DNA of 64,000 bases, from assembly GCA_905235155.1 (NCBI GenBank), contig CAJOKJ010000011.1:62001-126000 (forward strand), in the 5' to 3' direction. Below, piece by piece: positions 37,393 to 47,136 of this stretch. A model generated the notes under the pieces. It ran no database searches and was not told where the DNA came from. It saw nothing but the letters and a program-made list of their open reading frames with translations. The stretch is from Candidatus Gastranaerophilales bacterium (GTDB lineage: Bacteria > Cyanobacteriota > Vampirovibrionia > Gastranaerophilales > Gastranaerophilaceae). Position numbers and translations under genes: made by a program. Positions within the stretch are counted from its first letter, which is position 1. The number at the start of each line of letters is the position of its first letter.

Positions 37393-39604
37393 TATTACCT
37401 TGTTCTAACTTTTTGACTTTTTCTTCCATTTCCTTGTCCATCAAGTGCATTTGATTTGGAAGAATTACATTTGAATTATCAAGTTCTTCAACTATGTTTT
37501 GGTGATATTTAATTCTATCGTGTTGAGTTCCTCTTAAAATTCTGCTGAATGTTGTAGCAATTGTTTTTAAATCAGCAAGAGTAAGCGGACAATCCGAAAG
37601 TTGATTATCTTTAATTCTTTCATCAATAATATTTTTTATTATCGGATCAATTTCTTCAGGTGTGCTTGCTTTCATTGCTCTTACCGCTGCTTCAACAGCG
37701 TCTGCAATCATTAATATTGCGGTTTCTTTTGTTTTGGGTTTTGGACCTGAGTATCTGAATTGTTCTTCTTTTACGTTTTCAATACCTTCTTCTTTTATTG
37801 CTTGATTGTAGAAGTAACTGGCAAGACCTTCTCCGTGATGTTGAAGAATAAAATCGTTTATTATCGGTGGAAGATTATATTCTTTAGCCAATTCAATGCC
37901 ATCTTTGGTATGGGCTGTTACAACCATTTTACTTAATCTTGAATTTAATTTGTTATGAGGATTTTCAATACCGAATGAGGATTGATTTTCTACAAAGAAA
38001 AATGGTCGTTTTAATTTGCCTATATCGTGATAGTATGCACCAACTTTTGCTAAAATAGGATTGGCACCTATTGCTTCTGCTGCTGCTTCACATAAGTTTG
38101 CAACCATTAAGCAATGGTGATAGGTTCCAGGAGCATCCATTTGTAAACGTTTTAAGATAGGTTGATTGTGGTCAGCCAGTTCTGCTAATGCATAAGGTGT
38201 TACAATTTTAAATGCACTTTCAAGTAAAGGAAGTACTCCTAATACTATCATACTGCTTAAAACTCCGTTTATGAAAATAAATACGGCATCTCTTGTTATC
38301 AATATGTTTTCTATATCAATTAAGAATTTTTCCAACATATAGATACTTACAACAAATAATGCACCGGCTAATGCTATGTACAATCCTGCTTTAATTAAAT
38401 CAAAACGTCTTGTATAATTAACTCTTGCCATAAATACTGAAGAAACAACATTTACAAGGGTTAAGGATGTCATAAATTGAATATCGTATTGCATACCTAA
38501 TGTGATTATTCCAAGTAATAAGCTTGCACTAACCAGTGCTATTCTTGGATTGGTAACTATTGAAATAATCATAATATATGCAGGGAACGGTATTATATAT
38601 GGTGAAAAACCTGTTGGTAGTGTAACGGATATTAATGCCAATATAAGTGATAAAATTGCTATGATTTGCATGTGGTTATTTGTTACGTTGTTTCTTTCAA
38701 ATGTATTTTTATACATTAAAAATGCTAAAATCGAAAATGATATGACAAAGAATACTCCTGCAAGACCGTTGAAATTAAGTTCTACAAGGTTATAACCTGC
38801 TTGTCTTAGGGCATCTCTTTTTAATTTAGTTACAGGTTCTCCTTCAAATAATATTTTATCGCCTTTTTCAAATGTTACTTCGTAAGGTTTTACCGCATTT
38901 TGTGCATTTTTTCTTGCTATATCTGTTGCAAATTCATCTACAATTAAGTTTGGCACAAGTATTTGTTCCAGAATAGCCGTGATGACAGATACTTGATTTT
39001 TGGATGTTTCTGCGGCTACGTGTTTTTTTATAATAGAATCGAGAATGTGTTTTTCAAAATCTTTTTCACTTATACCAACATTTAAAATATTTATTAAGGT
39101 AAGTTTTGATTTATCAAATATTATTTTTAAATCATTTTCAGAAGCTTTAAGAAGATAATTTATAACAAAATATTGTTTTGTATCGTCAGCGTTAAACAAG
39201 AGGCTTAATTCTTCTTTTTTCGTTTCTTCAGAGGTATCTTTTTCTCGTATTTTCAAAATTGAACTTTGCAATGAAGATAAGTTATTTTTTATAAACTCAT
39301 CTTCTGTTATTGTCATAATAGGTTCAATTTTTTGTGCAACTTCTTTTCTGTGTTGCTCTGTTCGTTTTGTATCTTCTACCGTAATGGTTTTTTCTGCAAT
39401 AATATCACGTTTGCTGATACCATTTTCTACTATTCTTTGAAATAAAAAATTTTGTGATGCAATGATTAATGTCATTGCAAGAGCAAACAGTACAAAATAC
39501 AGGTTATTTAGGAATTTAGAAGATGTTAAAAATTCTTTTACCTGTCTTGGCATTTCTATTTTATTCATCATACATACCTTATTTTTATTAATATTTAATA
39601 ACAT
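37385..39604 (-). CDS. pgpH: 7TM-HD family phosphohydrolase (PgpH-like c-di-AMP phosphodiesterase)
   Basis: 7TM region, PGTYHHCLMVANLCEAAAEAIGANPILAKVGAYYHDIGKLKRP; upstream of ybeY-dgkA. Confidence 0.9.
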   Translation of the reverse strand: MLLNINKNKVCMMNKIEMPRQVKEFLTSSKFLNNLYFVLFALAMTLIIASQNFLFQRIVENGISKRDIIAEKTITVEDTKRTEQHRKEVAQKIEPIMTITEDEFIKNNLSSLQSSILKIREKDTSEETKKEELSLLFNADDTKQYFVINYLLKASENDLKIIFDKSKLTLINILNVGISEKDFEKHILDSIIKKHVAAETSKNQVSVITAILEQILVPNLIVDEFATDIARKNAQNAVKPYEVTFEKGDKILFEGEPVTKLKRDALRQAGYNLVELNFNGLAGVFFVISFSILAFLMYKNTFERNNVTNNHMQIIAILSLILALISVTLPTGFSPYIIPFPAYIMIISIVTNPRIALVSASLLLGIITLGMQYDIQFMTSLTLVNVVSSVFMARVNYTRRFDLIKAGLYIALAGALFVVSIYMLEKFLIDIENILITRDAVFIFINGVLSSMIVLGVLPLLESAFKIVTPYALAELADHNQPILKRLQMDAPGTYHHCLMVANLCEAAAEAIGANPILAKVGAYYHDIGKLKRPFFFVENQSSFGIENPHNKLNSRLSKMVVTAHTKDGIELAKEYNLPPIINDFILQHHGEGLASYFYNQAIKEEGIENVKEEQFRYSGPKPKTKETAILMIADAVEAAVRAMKASTPEEIDPIIKNIIDERIKDNQLSDCPLTLADLKTIATTFSRILRGTQHDRIKYHQNIVEELDNSNVILPNQMHLMDKEMEEKVKKLEQGNNE

Positions 39605-39619
39605 AATTTTAGTACATAT

Positions 39620-40912
39620 TTAAAATTTTGCAAATATAGCGTCAATATTTTTAAGATAATCTTCAGATTTAAAACATTCTTCAATTTCTTTTTGAGTTAA
39701 AATTTTAGTTATTTCACAATCATTAAAAAGGTTTTGATTAAAGCTTCCGTTATTATCAATCGCTAAAAGGGCATTTTTTTGTACAATATTATATGCTTCT
39801 TCTCGAGATAAACCTTTTTGGACAAGTTTTAGCAAAACTTTTTGAGAATATATAACTCCACCGTATAATTCGGTATTTTTTTTCATATTATTTTCGTAAA
39901 CGATGAGATTTTGAAGAACATAATTAAATCTGTTCAACATAAAATCTATTAAAATTGTACTATCGGGATAAATAATCCTTTCTGCTGAACTGTGAGATAT
40001 ATCTCTTTCGTGCCAAAGAACCATATTTTGCATTTCAACAGAGGCATTTCCTCTAACAACTCTTGCAAGTCCGCACAGATTTTCGCACAAAACAGGATTT
40101 CGTTTATGAGGCATAGCTGAAGAACCTTTTTGTCCCTTAGAAAATCCTTCTTGAACTTCAAAAATTTCTGTTCTTTGAAGATTTCTTATTTCAGTTGCAT
40201 ATTGCTCAATAATGGTTGCTATTATTGCAAGTTCATTCATATATCTTGCATATACATCTCTTGAAATTATTTGTGTTGAAATTTTTGCAGGTTTTAAATC
40301 TAAGTATTTACATACAAGTTGTTCAACTTCCATCGGAACATTGCTGTAAGTCCCAACAGGGCCGGATATTTGTCCGATTGCAATATCTTCTGCTGCAATA
40401 AGAAAATTTTTGTATGCTCGTTCAAAAGAATCCAGCCAATTTAATAATTTTATTCCAAATGTTGTAATTTCAGCATGAATACCGTGTGAACGACCAATAC
40501 AAACCATATATTTATATTGTTTGGCTTTTTGTTTAATTGTAACAATCAGGTTTGCTAAATCGTCAGCAATTATCGCAGAGGCTTCTCTTATTTGAAGTGC
40601 ATAAGCCGTATCAATTACATCTGAACTTGTTAGACCCATGTGAATATATTTTGCATTTTCTCCGACGTTTTCGTTTAAGCAGGTTAAAAAAGCAATAACG
40701 TCATGATGAACTTCTTTTTCAATTTCTTCAATTCTTTCAATATCAAATTTTGCATTTTTAACAATATCTTGATATGCATTATCAGGTATTTGTCCAAGTT
40801 CACAATATGCCTTGCATACAGCAAGTTCAACTTTCAAGTAATAGTTAAATTTGGAATCTGTTTCCCAAATTTTTTTCATTTTTTCTAAGCAATATCTGTT
40901 AATCATAAACAA
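39620..40912 (-). CDS. purB: Adenylosuccinate lyase
   Basis: HMGLTSSDVIDTAYALQ...IGRSHGIHAEITTFG...SKGQKGSSAMPHKRNPVLCENLCGLAR. Confidence 0.97.
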   Translation of the reverse strand: MFMINRYCLEKMKKIWETDSKFNYYLKVELAVCKAYCELGQIPDNAYQDIVKNAKFDIERIEEIEKEVHHDVIAFLTCLNENVGENAKYIHMGLTSSDVIDTAYALQIREASAIIADDLANLIVTIKQKAKQYKYMVCIGRSHGIHAEITTFGIKLLNWLDSFERAYKNFLIAAEDIAIGQISGPVGTYSNVPMEVEQLVCKYLDLKPAKISTQIISRDVYARYMNELAIIATIIEQYATEIRNLQRTEIFEVQEGFSKGQKGSSAMPHKRNPVLCENLCGLARVVRGNASVEMQNMVLWHERDISHSSAERIIYPDSTILIDFMLNRFNYVLQNLIVYENNMKKNTELYGGVIYSQKVLLKLVQKGLSREEAYNIVQKNALLAIDNNGSFNQNLFNDCEITKILTQKEIEECFKSEDYLKNIDAIFAKF

Positions 40913-41005
40913 ATGTTAACATAAACAAGACTTTTATTAAAAAATCATGGCAATTTTTTTTGACAAAAATACTTTATATATGTACGAGGAGTATTAAAGT
41001 TTAAA

Positions 41006-41383
41006 ATGTCTATTCAATTTCAATTTTCAACTAATCCGCAAACAACTTCAACTCATTCAGAAGAAAGAATTGCTCAGTTAAAAGAACAACAAGAAGGAAG
41101 ACGTGCTGAACTTTTTGGCTTCGTTCAAGAATATAGAGAAGCTTATCAAGCATCTCAAAAGGCATGTGCTAAAGCACAATCAATTTTCTTGATGCAACAA
41201 CGTGAACTTGCAAAACACGATGAAAACGATAAAGATTATGCTAAATACGAAAAAGAATATAAACAAGCTAAAAAAGCATTTCGCTCTGCTTCTTCAGAAC
41301 AAGATTTAAGACTTCAATTATTACAATATCGTACTGATAACTACACAAAAGCTTGCAGAATTAACTTAATTGATTTAGCCTAG
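41006..41383 (+). CDS. Hypothetical coiled-coil protein
   Basis: 125-aa helical charged ORF. Confidence 0.75.
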   Translation: MSIQFQFSTNPQTTSTHSEERIAQLKEQQEGRRAELFGFVQEYREAYQASQKACAKAQSIFLMQQRELAKHDENDKDYAKYEKEYKQAKKAFRSASSEQDLRLQLLQYRTDNYTKACRINLIDLA

Positions 41384-41480
41384 TTTTTATTTTTTTGTTA
41401 CAACTGTTAAATTTGTAGTTGATTTTTTTTCTTGACATACTATTATTGTCTTACAGACAGATAATAGAGGAATTAAATTT

Positions 41481-41750
41481 ATGTCAATTAATTTGAAAAA
41501 CAAAAGTACAATTGTTAAAAAATTCGGTGCTAATGAAAAAGATACAGGTTCAGCAGAAGTTCAAATCGCTATGTTGAGCCAAAAAATCAGCGAATTAACA
41601 GAACACATGAAATCTAATAAAAAAGATTTCTCTGCAAAACGTGGTTTGTTAATGATGGTTGGTAAAAGAAAAAGATTATTAGCATACTTGAAGGATATCA
41701 ACTTAGACGGATACAGAGCTTTAGTTAAAAAGTTAAAACTAAGAGGCTAG
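41481..41750 (+). CDS. rpsO: 30S ribosomal protein S15
   Basis: KKFGANEKDTGSAEVQIAMLSQKISELTEHMKSNKKDFSAKRGLLMMVGKRKRLLAYL. Confidence 0.98.
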   Translation: MSINLKNKSTIVKKFGANEKDTGSAEVQIAMLSQKISELTEHMKSNKKDFSAKRGLLMMVGKRKRLLAYLKDINLDGYRALVKKLKLRG

Positions 41751-41771
41751 TTATCTAAGAAAGATTTTTTT

Positions 41772-41804
41772 AAATCATGCTCTGTTATATGAGCATGATT
41801 TTTC
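41772..41804 (+). terminator. Intrinsic terminator of rpsO
   Basis: AAATCATGCTC ... GAGCATGATTTTT. Confidence 0.88.
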
Positions 41805-41832
41805 CGTGTTTATAATTTATTTTATTTGAACT

Positions 41833-42186
41833 TTATCCAATCTGCCAATAAAAAGGTTTGTATATTATTATGTACATAACCGTTATAAATAGGAAAAATA
41901 ATATACCTATTCCTATTAGTTTGAGTTCATCTATAATTTGTTCGGGTTTGTTTTTCCAAGTATCACTAATTTCTTTATAGTGAGATGCAATAATAAAAGC
42001 ACCTAAAAAAGCAATAATAGCAATCAATGGTGCTATTATTATTATAATATAAAGCATTGAATCTTCACTTATATATTTGTTCAATCCGAATTTTGTATTC
42101 ATAAAGAAAAATTCGTAAATAATAAGTAGCAGCCATAAAATTAGGAATATTTTTATAAATTTTGCAGTTTGAGGTTTAAGTTTCAT
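41833..42186 (-). CDS. Hypothetical membrane protein
   Basis: Three hydrophobic segments. Confidence 0.7.
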   Translation of the reverse strand: MKLKPQTAKFIKIFLILWLLLIIYEFFFMNTKFGLNKYISEDSMLYIIIIIAPLIAIIAFLGAFIIASHYKEISDTWKNKPEQIIDELKLIGIGILFFLFITVMYIIIYKPFYWQIG

Positions 42187-42590
42187 TATCTGTTCATTAT
42201 ACCAAAAATCATTATTGCAAACAATATAATTGTAAAAATAAACGAAAATAGTATTATTTTTCCGATTTTTATTAATGTTTGTTTTAATTTTTGTGGGTTA
42301 TATCGGTATTCTCGTATACAGGAAAGAATAAAACCTGTGATAAGTATAATAAAAAGACTTGACAGACCTGTCCAAAATACAATGGGATGTTCATAAGGAA
42401 AATTCTCATTATGTGCGACAACAATTCCGAGAGTTCCGTCTAATATGCCTACTATGCCTGCAAGTGAATATAAAATAGTTTCAAATTTTTTATCTTGTTG
42501 ACGTCGCAGGCTATTTTTAAATTGAATTCGATTTTTATTTGTCATACATATATTAAATATTTCCTGTTGAGCTGTTTCTGTCATCTTCAA
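42186..42590 (-). CDS. Hypothetical membrane protein (start possibly 42545)
   Basis: Three hydrophobic segments. Confidence 0.65.
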   Translation of the reverse strand: MKMTETAQQEIFNICMTNKNRIQFKNSLRRQQDKKFETILYSLAGIVGILDGTLGIVVAHNENFPYEHPIVFWTGLSSLFIILITGFILSCIREYRYNPQKLKQTLIKIGKIILFSFIFTIILFAIMIFGIMNR

Positions 42591-43485
42591 GAGATTTTAA
42601 GTCAATATCTTTTGAATCATCGTCATACGCAAGATTTTGTTGAAGATTGTTGTCAATTTCAACATTAACTTCTGCTTCAACCATTTCAATATCGTTCTTT
42701 TGATAATCTTTAATTTTTCCGTCTTCAAGTTTGACTTGAATAGAACTATTTAAGAAATGCAATGCACAAACTTTACCTAATCCGTCAGGTGTCATAACAG
42801 GAGAACCAACCGGCGGCATGCCTTTTGCGGCTTCTATGTAATTTGAATATTCGTAATTTAAGCAGCATAAAAGCCTTCCGCAAGTACCGGAAATTTTACC
42901 CGGTGTAATCGGCATTCCTTGATCTTTTGCAAGTTTTACATTTATTGAACCAAATTTCTTTAAGAATGAACAGCAGCAAAATTCTTTACCGCATATTCCG
43001 CATCCTTCCATTATTGAGGTTTCATCACGAACTCCTATATGGCGAAGGTCTATTCTTACACGTTTAAATGTTTGAGTTAAATCTTTTAAAAGTTCACGGA
43101 AGTCAACTCTTTCCGGTGCTGTATAGTAAAACGTGATTTTTTTTCTGTCAAAAGTTATTCTTGATTGTACTAAGTTCATTACAAGTTTATGTTTTTCGAC
43201 AAGAGCTTTGCATTTAAAATAGGCTTCAACTTCTTCTTTTTTGATTTCTTGAAGTGTTTGTTTATCTCTTTCGCCTAAAACTCTTATAACAGGAAACGCA
43301 TCAGGTTTTTGTTTGCTGTTTTCCCAAAGCTGTGCAATTTCGTCTGTTACATAAACAACTTTTAATGCTTCTTCACCTTTTTCCGTGCGTACAAGAACCA
43401 TATCATCCGCTTCTATTTCAACCGTTGAAGGTACATCAAGCGGAAAGTACATATTTTTTAAGTATCTTACTGCATATTTACTCAT
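42553..43485 (-). CDS. ricT: PSP1-domain protein (RicT/YaaT-like)
   Basis: FYYTAPERVDFRELLKDLTQTFKRVRIDLRHIGVRDETSIMEGCGICGKEFCCCSFLKKF...KDQGMPITPGKISGTCGRLLCCLNYE. Confidence 0.93.
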   Translation of the reverse strand: MSKYAVRYLKNMYFPLDVPSTVEIEADDMVLVRTEKGEEALKVVYVTDEIAQLWENSKQKPDAFPVIRVLGERDKQTLQEIKKEEVEAYFKCKALVEKHKLVMNLVQSRITFDRKKITFYYTAPERVDFRELLKDLTQTFKRVRIDLRHIGVRDETSIMEGCGICGKEFCCCSFLKKFGSINVKLAKDQGMPITPGKISGTCGRLLCCLNYEYSNYIEAAKGMPPVGSPVMTPDGLGKVCALHFLNSSIQVKLEDGKIKDYQKNDIEMVEAEVNVEIDNNLQQNLAYDDDSKDIDLKSLEDDRNSSTGNI

Positions 43486-44483
43486 TAGTATTTTTCTTCT
43501 TCTTTCAATTTTCTGTTCATTAATTTTTGCATTACTTCAACAGGTGTAATATCTGTGTAGAGTGCTTCATATATTGCCTCTGATAAAGGTACTTCAACTC
43601 CAAGTTTTTTTGCAAGTTCGCAAAGAGCTTTTGATGTTTGTACACCTTCTGCAACAGAACCAAGTTCTTTTAGTATATCATCAATTTTCTTGCCTTGTGC
43701 CAATAATGCACCAACTGTATGATTTCTTGATAATGGACTGGAACAGGTTGCAATTAAATCGCCCATTCCTGATAATCCATATAACGTTGAAGGATTTGCA
43801 CCTAATCTTACACTGATACGTACAATTTCTGCCATTCCTCTTGTTAATAATGCACCGTTTGTATTATCACCAAGTTTCATTTGTGCTGCAAAACCTGCAG
43901 CTATTGCTATAACATTTTTTAAACTTCCACCAAGCTCTACACCTACTACATCTGAATTTGTGTATAATCTGAATTTATTTTTTACGTTTAAATACTTTTG
44001 TACAAATTCTGCAACTTCCATATTTTCTGATGCCACACACGCAGCAGTAGGGCAACCCATTAATACTTCTTTTGCAAGTGTCGGACCGGAAAGAATAGCA
44101 AGTTTTTGTTCGGGTAATACATCTTTAATAACATCAGACATTGTCATTAATGATGGTAATTCAATACCTTTTGAAGCATTTACAAGTATTTGATTTTGTT
44201 TTATACCTGCTTGTTTTAATTGTTCACAAACACTTCTTGTGCCTGCTGTTGCAACAACTGATAAAATAATATCAGCGTTATCAATTGCTAATTTCATATC
44301 CGATGTAACTTCAACTTTGTTTTGCAATTGTATTTCTAATGGCTTTGAACAATGTTTATTTTTAACCAAATCTTCTTGTAAATCTTGTTCTCGTGACCAA
44401 AGACAAACTTGTTCAAAATTATCTGTTAATAACCAAGCCAGTGTTGCTCCCCAGCATCCTGCACCAAGTATAGTCAATTTCAT
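43485..44483 (-). CDS. gpsA: Glycerol-3-phosphate dehydrogenase [NAD(P)+]
   Basis: MKLTILGAGCWGATLAWLL...GGSLKNVIAIAAGFAAQMKLGDNTNGALLTRGMAEI; start at 44483. Confidence 0.95.
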   Translation of the reverse strand: MKLTILGAGCWGATLAWLLTDNFEQVCLWSREQDLQEDLVKNKHCSKPLEIQLQNKVEVTSDMKLAIDNADIILSVVATAGTRSVCEQLKQAGIKQNQILVNASKGIELPSLMTMSDVIKDVLPEQKLAILSGPTLAKEVLMGCPTAACVASENMEVAEFVQKYLNVKNKFRLYTNSDVVGVELGGSLKNVIAIAAGFAAQMKLGDNTNGALLTRGMAEIVRISVRLGANPSTLYGLSGMGDLIATCSSPLSRNHTVGALLAQGKKIDDILKELGSVAEGVQTSKALCELAKKLGVEVPLSEAIYEALYTDITPVEVMQKLMNRKLKEEEKY

Positions 44484-45376
44484 TATACTGTTTCCTTTTC
44501 GTTTAATACTTTTCTTAATACTCCATTGTATTTTTTTAATTGAACTCTTGCAGTTTCTATATCGGTATTTTGAGTGATTGCGACAACTGCAGTTTTTACT
44601 TCCCAATTACATTTTTCAAGTGTTTCAAATGCTTTTGAGTGTGTTGTATTGGCAATTTGTGCAACAATTCTAATAGCACGATCTTTAAGTTTTTCATTTG
44701 TAGGTTTTAAATCTATCATAAAATTTTGGTAAGTTTTGCCAATTTTTATCATAGAGCCTGTTGTAAGCATATTTAAAACCATTTTTTGTGCTGTTCCAGC
44801 CTTCATTCTGCTTGAGCCGGCTATAACTTCAGGACCTACTTCAACGCAAATTGTAAGAGATGCTTCTTCTGCTATTCGTGCTTTTGTATTACAGGTTATA
44901 GCGATTGTCTTTGCATTAATGCTGTTTGCTTGTTCTGCAACACCAAGTAAATATTTTGGATTGCCGCTTGCGGATATTAGTACGGCAACATCATTTTCTG
45001 TCAATATTCTTGCGTCATACTTTCCTGCTTCACAATTGTCTTCAGCACCCTCTATTGGAATTTTGAAAGCAGTATCACCACCGGCAATAATTCCTTGAAC
45101 CATATCATTGTCAACGCTAAATGTCGGCGGACATTCGGAAGCATCCAATATTCCTAATCGACCTGATGTTCCTGCACCAAAATAAACTAATTTTCCACCT
45201 TTCAAAAATTGTTTAGATATAATATCAATTGCTTTTGCGATATATTCTAATTCATTTTCAACTGCAATGGCTACAAGTTTATCTTCTTCATTTATCTTTT
45301 GTACAATTTCCAAACTACTTAACAAATCAATATTTTTTGTATTTTCGTTGCGGAATTCCGTTATAATTTCGCTCAT
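44483..45376 (-). CDS. murQ: N-acetylmuramic acid 6-phosphate etherase
   Basis: TEFRNENTKNIDLLSSLEIVQKINEED...VYFGAGTSGRLGILDASECPPTF. Confidence 0.96.
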   Translation of the reverse strand: MSEIITEFRNENTKNIDLLSSLEIVQKINEEDKLVAIAVENELEYIAKAIDIISKQFLKGGKLVYFGAGTSGRLGILDASECPPTFSVDNDMVQGIIAGGDTAFKIPIEGAEDNCEAGKYDARILTENDVAVLISASGNPKYLLGVAEQANSINAKTIAITCNTKARIAEEASLTICVEVGPEVIAGSSRMKAGTAQKMVLNMLTTGSMIKIGKTYQNFMIDLKPTNEKLKDRAIRIVAQIANTTHSKAFETLEKCNWEVKTAVVAITQNTDIETARVQLKKYNGVLRKVLNEKETV

Positions 45377-45384
45377 TTGTGTAC

Positions 45385-45846
45385 CTAAATTTGTTTTACC
45401 AGATTTGCCATTTCAATAGCAGATTTTGCAGCATCAGCCCCTTTATTTCCTGCTTTTGTACCTGCTCTTTCAATTGCCTGTTCAATATTATCTGTTGTTA
45501 ATACTCCAAATATTACAGGAACTCCTGTTTCAAGGCTCACGGATGCAACACCTTTTGAAACTTCCGCACATACATAATCGTAATGTCCTGTTGAACCTTT
45601 TATCACTGCTCCAAGTGAGATTATTGCAGAGTATTTACCTGTCAAGGCTGCTTTTTTTGCAACTAGAGGTATTTCAAATGCACCCGGCACCCATATTACG
45701 TCAATACTATCATCTGAAACGCCATGTCTTTTTAATTCATCTGCGGCACCTGATAATAATTTTGAGCCAATAAATTCGTTAAATCTTGATATTACAATAC
45801 AAAATTTTTCGTTTTGTACGACAAATTTTCCTTCAATAGTTTTCAT
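45385..45846 (-). CDS. ribH: 6,7-dimethyl-8-ribityllumazine synthase
   Basis: [24 protein letters not shown]...[17 protein letters not shown]...[22 protein letters not shown]. Confidence 0.97.
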   Translation of the reverse strand: MKTIEGKFVVQNEKFCIVISRFNEFIGSKLLSGAADELKRHGVSDDSIDVIWVPGAFEIPLVAKKAALTGKYSAIISLGAVIKGSTGHYDYVCAEVSKGVASVSLETGVPVIFGVLTTDNIEQAIERAGTKAGNKGADAAKSAIEMANLVKQI

Positions 45847-45889
45847 TTGCTATCTCCTTATATATTAATTGTAAATCAAATGGCTGATT

Positions 45890-46600
45890 TTACAATAGCG
45901 GAGAGAAAATCTTATAAAAAATATACAACCCTGATAATACAAGTAACGCACCGCTAAGTTTTAATAAAAGTTCCGAAACTTTAACAAATGATTGCATATT
46001 TTTGATTGATGAAGTGAAAACTCCTGCTATAATTAGAATTAAACCTTGTCCCAATGCAAATAAAAATAACATTAGAACTGCGAATAAAATGTTTTCCGAC
46101 ACAGAAGCAAATGCCATTATTCCTGCTAAAATTGGTGTAGAACAAGGTGTTCCTGCAAGTGCAAAAACCATACCTATTAAAAATGGGTATAAAAATGCAT
46201 ATCCACCGTCATTTTTAGGGATTGATTTTACTATTACCGGAAATTCAAAGTCAAGTATATCTAATAATTTTAGCCCCATGACTATTAAAAATGAGCCTAT
46301 TATAAGACCAAAATAACTTCCAAAGAAGGATATAAATACTTTCCCTGTTACTGCACAAATTATTCCTATTGCCGTAAATACTACTGCTGTTCCAAGTACA
46401 AAAAATAACATTTGCAGCAAGGTTTTGAGTGGTTTTTCTTTAGAATAGCCTCCAATATAACCTATTATTATTGGTAACATTGCAAGTGAACAAGGACTTA
46501 CCGAAGCAATTACACCACCTAAAAATGATGCAATAAGCATTGTTGCTTTAAATTGTTCGCCTTGTATATTTGTCGTTATTGTATTTAAGAATTCTATCAT
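45890..46600 (-). CDS. ccdA: CcdA/DsbD-like cytochrome c biogenesis transmembrane protein
   Basis: ASFLGGVIASVSPCSLAMLPIIIGYIGGYS...GMVFALAGTPCSTPILAGIMAFAS. Confidence 0.93.
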   Translation of the reverse strand: MIEFLNTITTNIQGEQFKATMLIASFLGGVIASVSPCSLAMLPIIIGYIGGYSKEKPLKTLLQMLFFVLGTAVVFTAIGIICAVTGKVFISFFGSYFGLIIGSFLIVMGLKLLDILDFEFPVIVKSIPKNDGGYAFLYPFLIGMVFALAGTPCSTPILAGIMAFASVSENILFAVLMLFLFALGQGLILIIAGVFTSSIKNMQSFVKVSELLLKLSGALLVLSGLYIFYKIFSPLL

Positions 46601-46601
46601 T

Positions 46602-47030
46602 TTATTTGAGTAAGTCTTTAAAATATGAGTCTAATTTTTCTTTTTTTACAAATCCTTCTGTTTTGTGTTTTTGATTTCCGTTTTTATCAATAAATATAAC
46701 AGTCGGAACTAGCGTAATATTATATTTATCAATTGCTTCGTTTACATTTTTGTCATTATTTTCAATATCGTATTCTATGATACTGATACGGTCTTGATAG
46801 TTTGGTTTTAGTTCATCAAAACAAACCTTTAATTTTTGGCAGTCGCTGCATAATTTTGAAGAAAATTTTATTACTTGCGGTTGACCTTCAACTATTTTTG
46901 CTGCTTCAACAGTGTGTCCTTTTGACATAATTGCATAAGCGATAACAGGTAAAATGAAAACTAATGCGATTATGATAATATTTTTTTTCATAGTGTTCTC
47001 CTTTTTATATTTAAAGAATACAACAAACAA
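46602..47030 (-). CDS. Thioredoxin-fold protein with SKLCSDCQKLK active-site-like motif
   Basis: IKFSSKLCSDCQKLKVCFDEL...KYNITLVPTVIFIDKNG; paired with ccdA. Confidence 0.88.
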   Translation of the reverse strand: MFVVFFKYKKENTMKKNIIIIALVFILPVIAYAIMSKGHTVEAAKIVEGQPQVIKFSSKLCSDCQKLKVCFDELKPNYQDRISIIEYDIENNDKNVNEAIDKYNITLVPTVIFIDKNGNQKHKTEGFVKKEKLDSYFKDLLK

Positions 47031-47065
47031 AAAATAAATCTAACCACAATCGGATAATATTACAA

Positions 47066-47092
47066 GGACACTGTGGTATAACCACAGTGTCC
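47066..47092. terminator. Strong 12-bp hairpin between thioredoxin-like gene and hypothetical
   Basis: GGACACTGTGGT-ATA-ACCACAGTGTCC. Confidence 0.65.
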
Positions 47093-47136
47093 GTTTCTTC
47101 GTATTAAAATTCTTGTGTACCGAAGAAGTTTTAAGA

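Noticed and set aside
43562-45773. Several plus-strand ORFs (e.g. 43562-43816, 44736-45098, 45426-45773) opposite gpsA, murQ and ribH
   Set aside because: Antisense to well-supported housekeeping genes; Leu/Gln- or Ser-rich shadow composition
47066-47092. Hairpin as a riboswitch or small RNA
   Set aside because: Simple perfect 12-bp stem between convergently ending/beginning genes is better explained as a terminator
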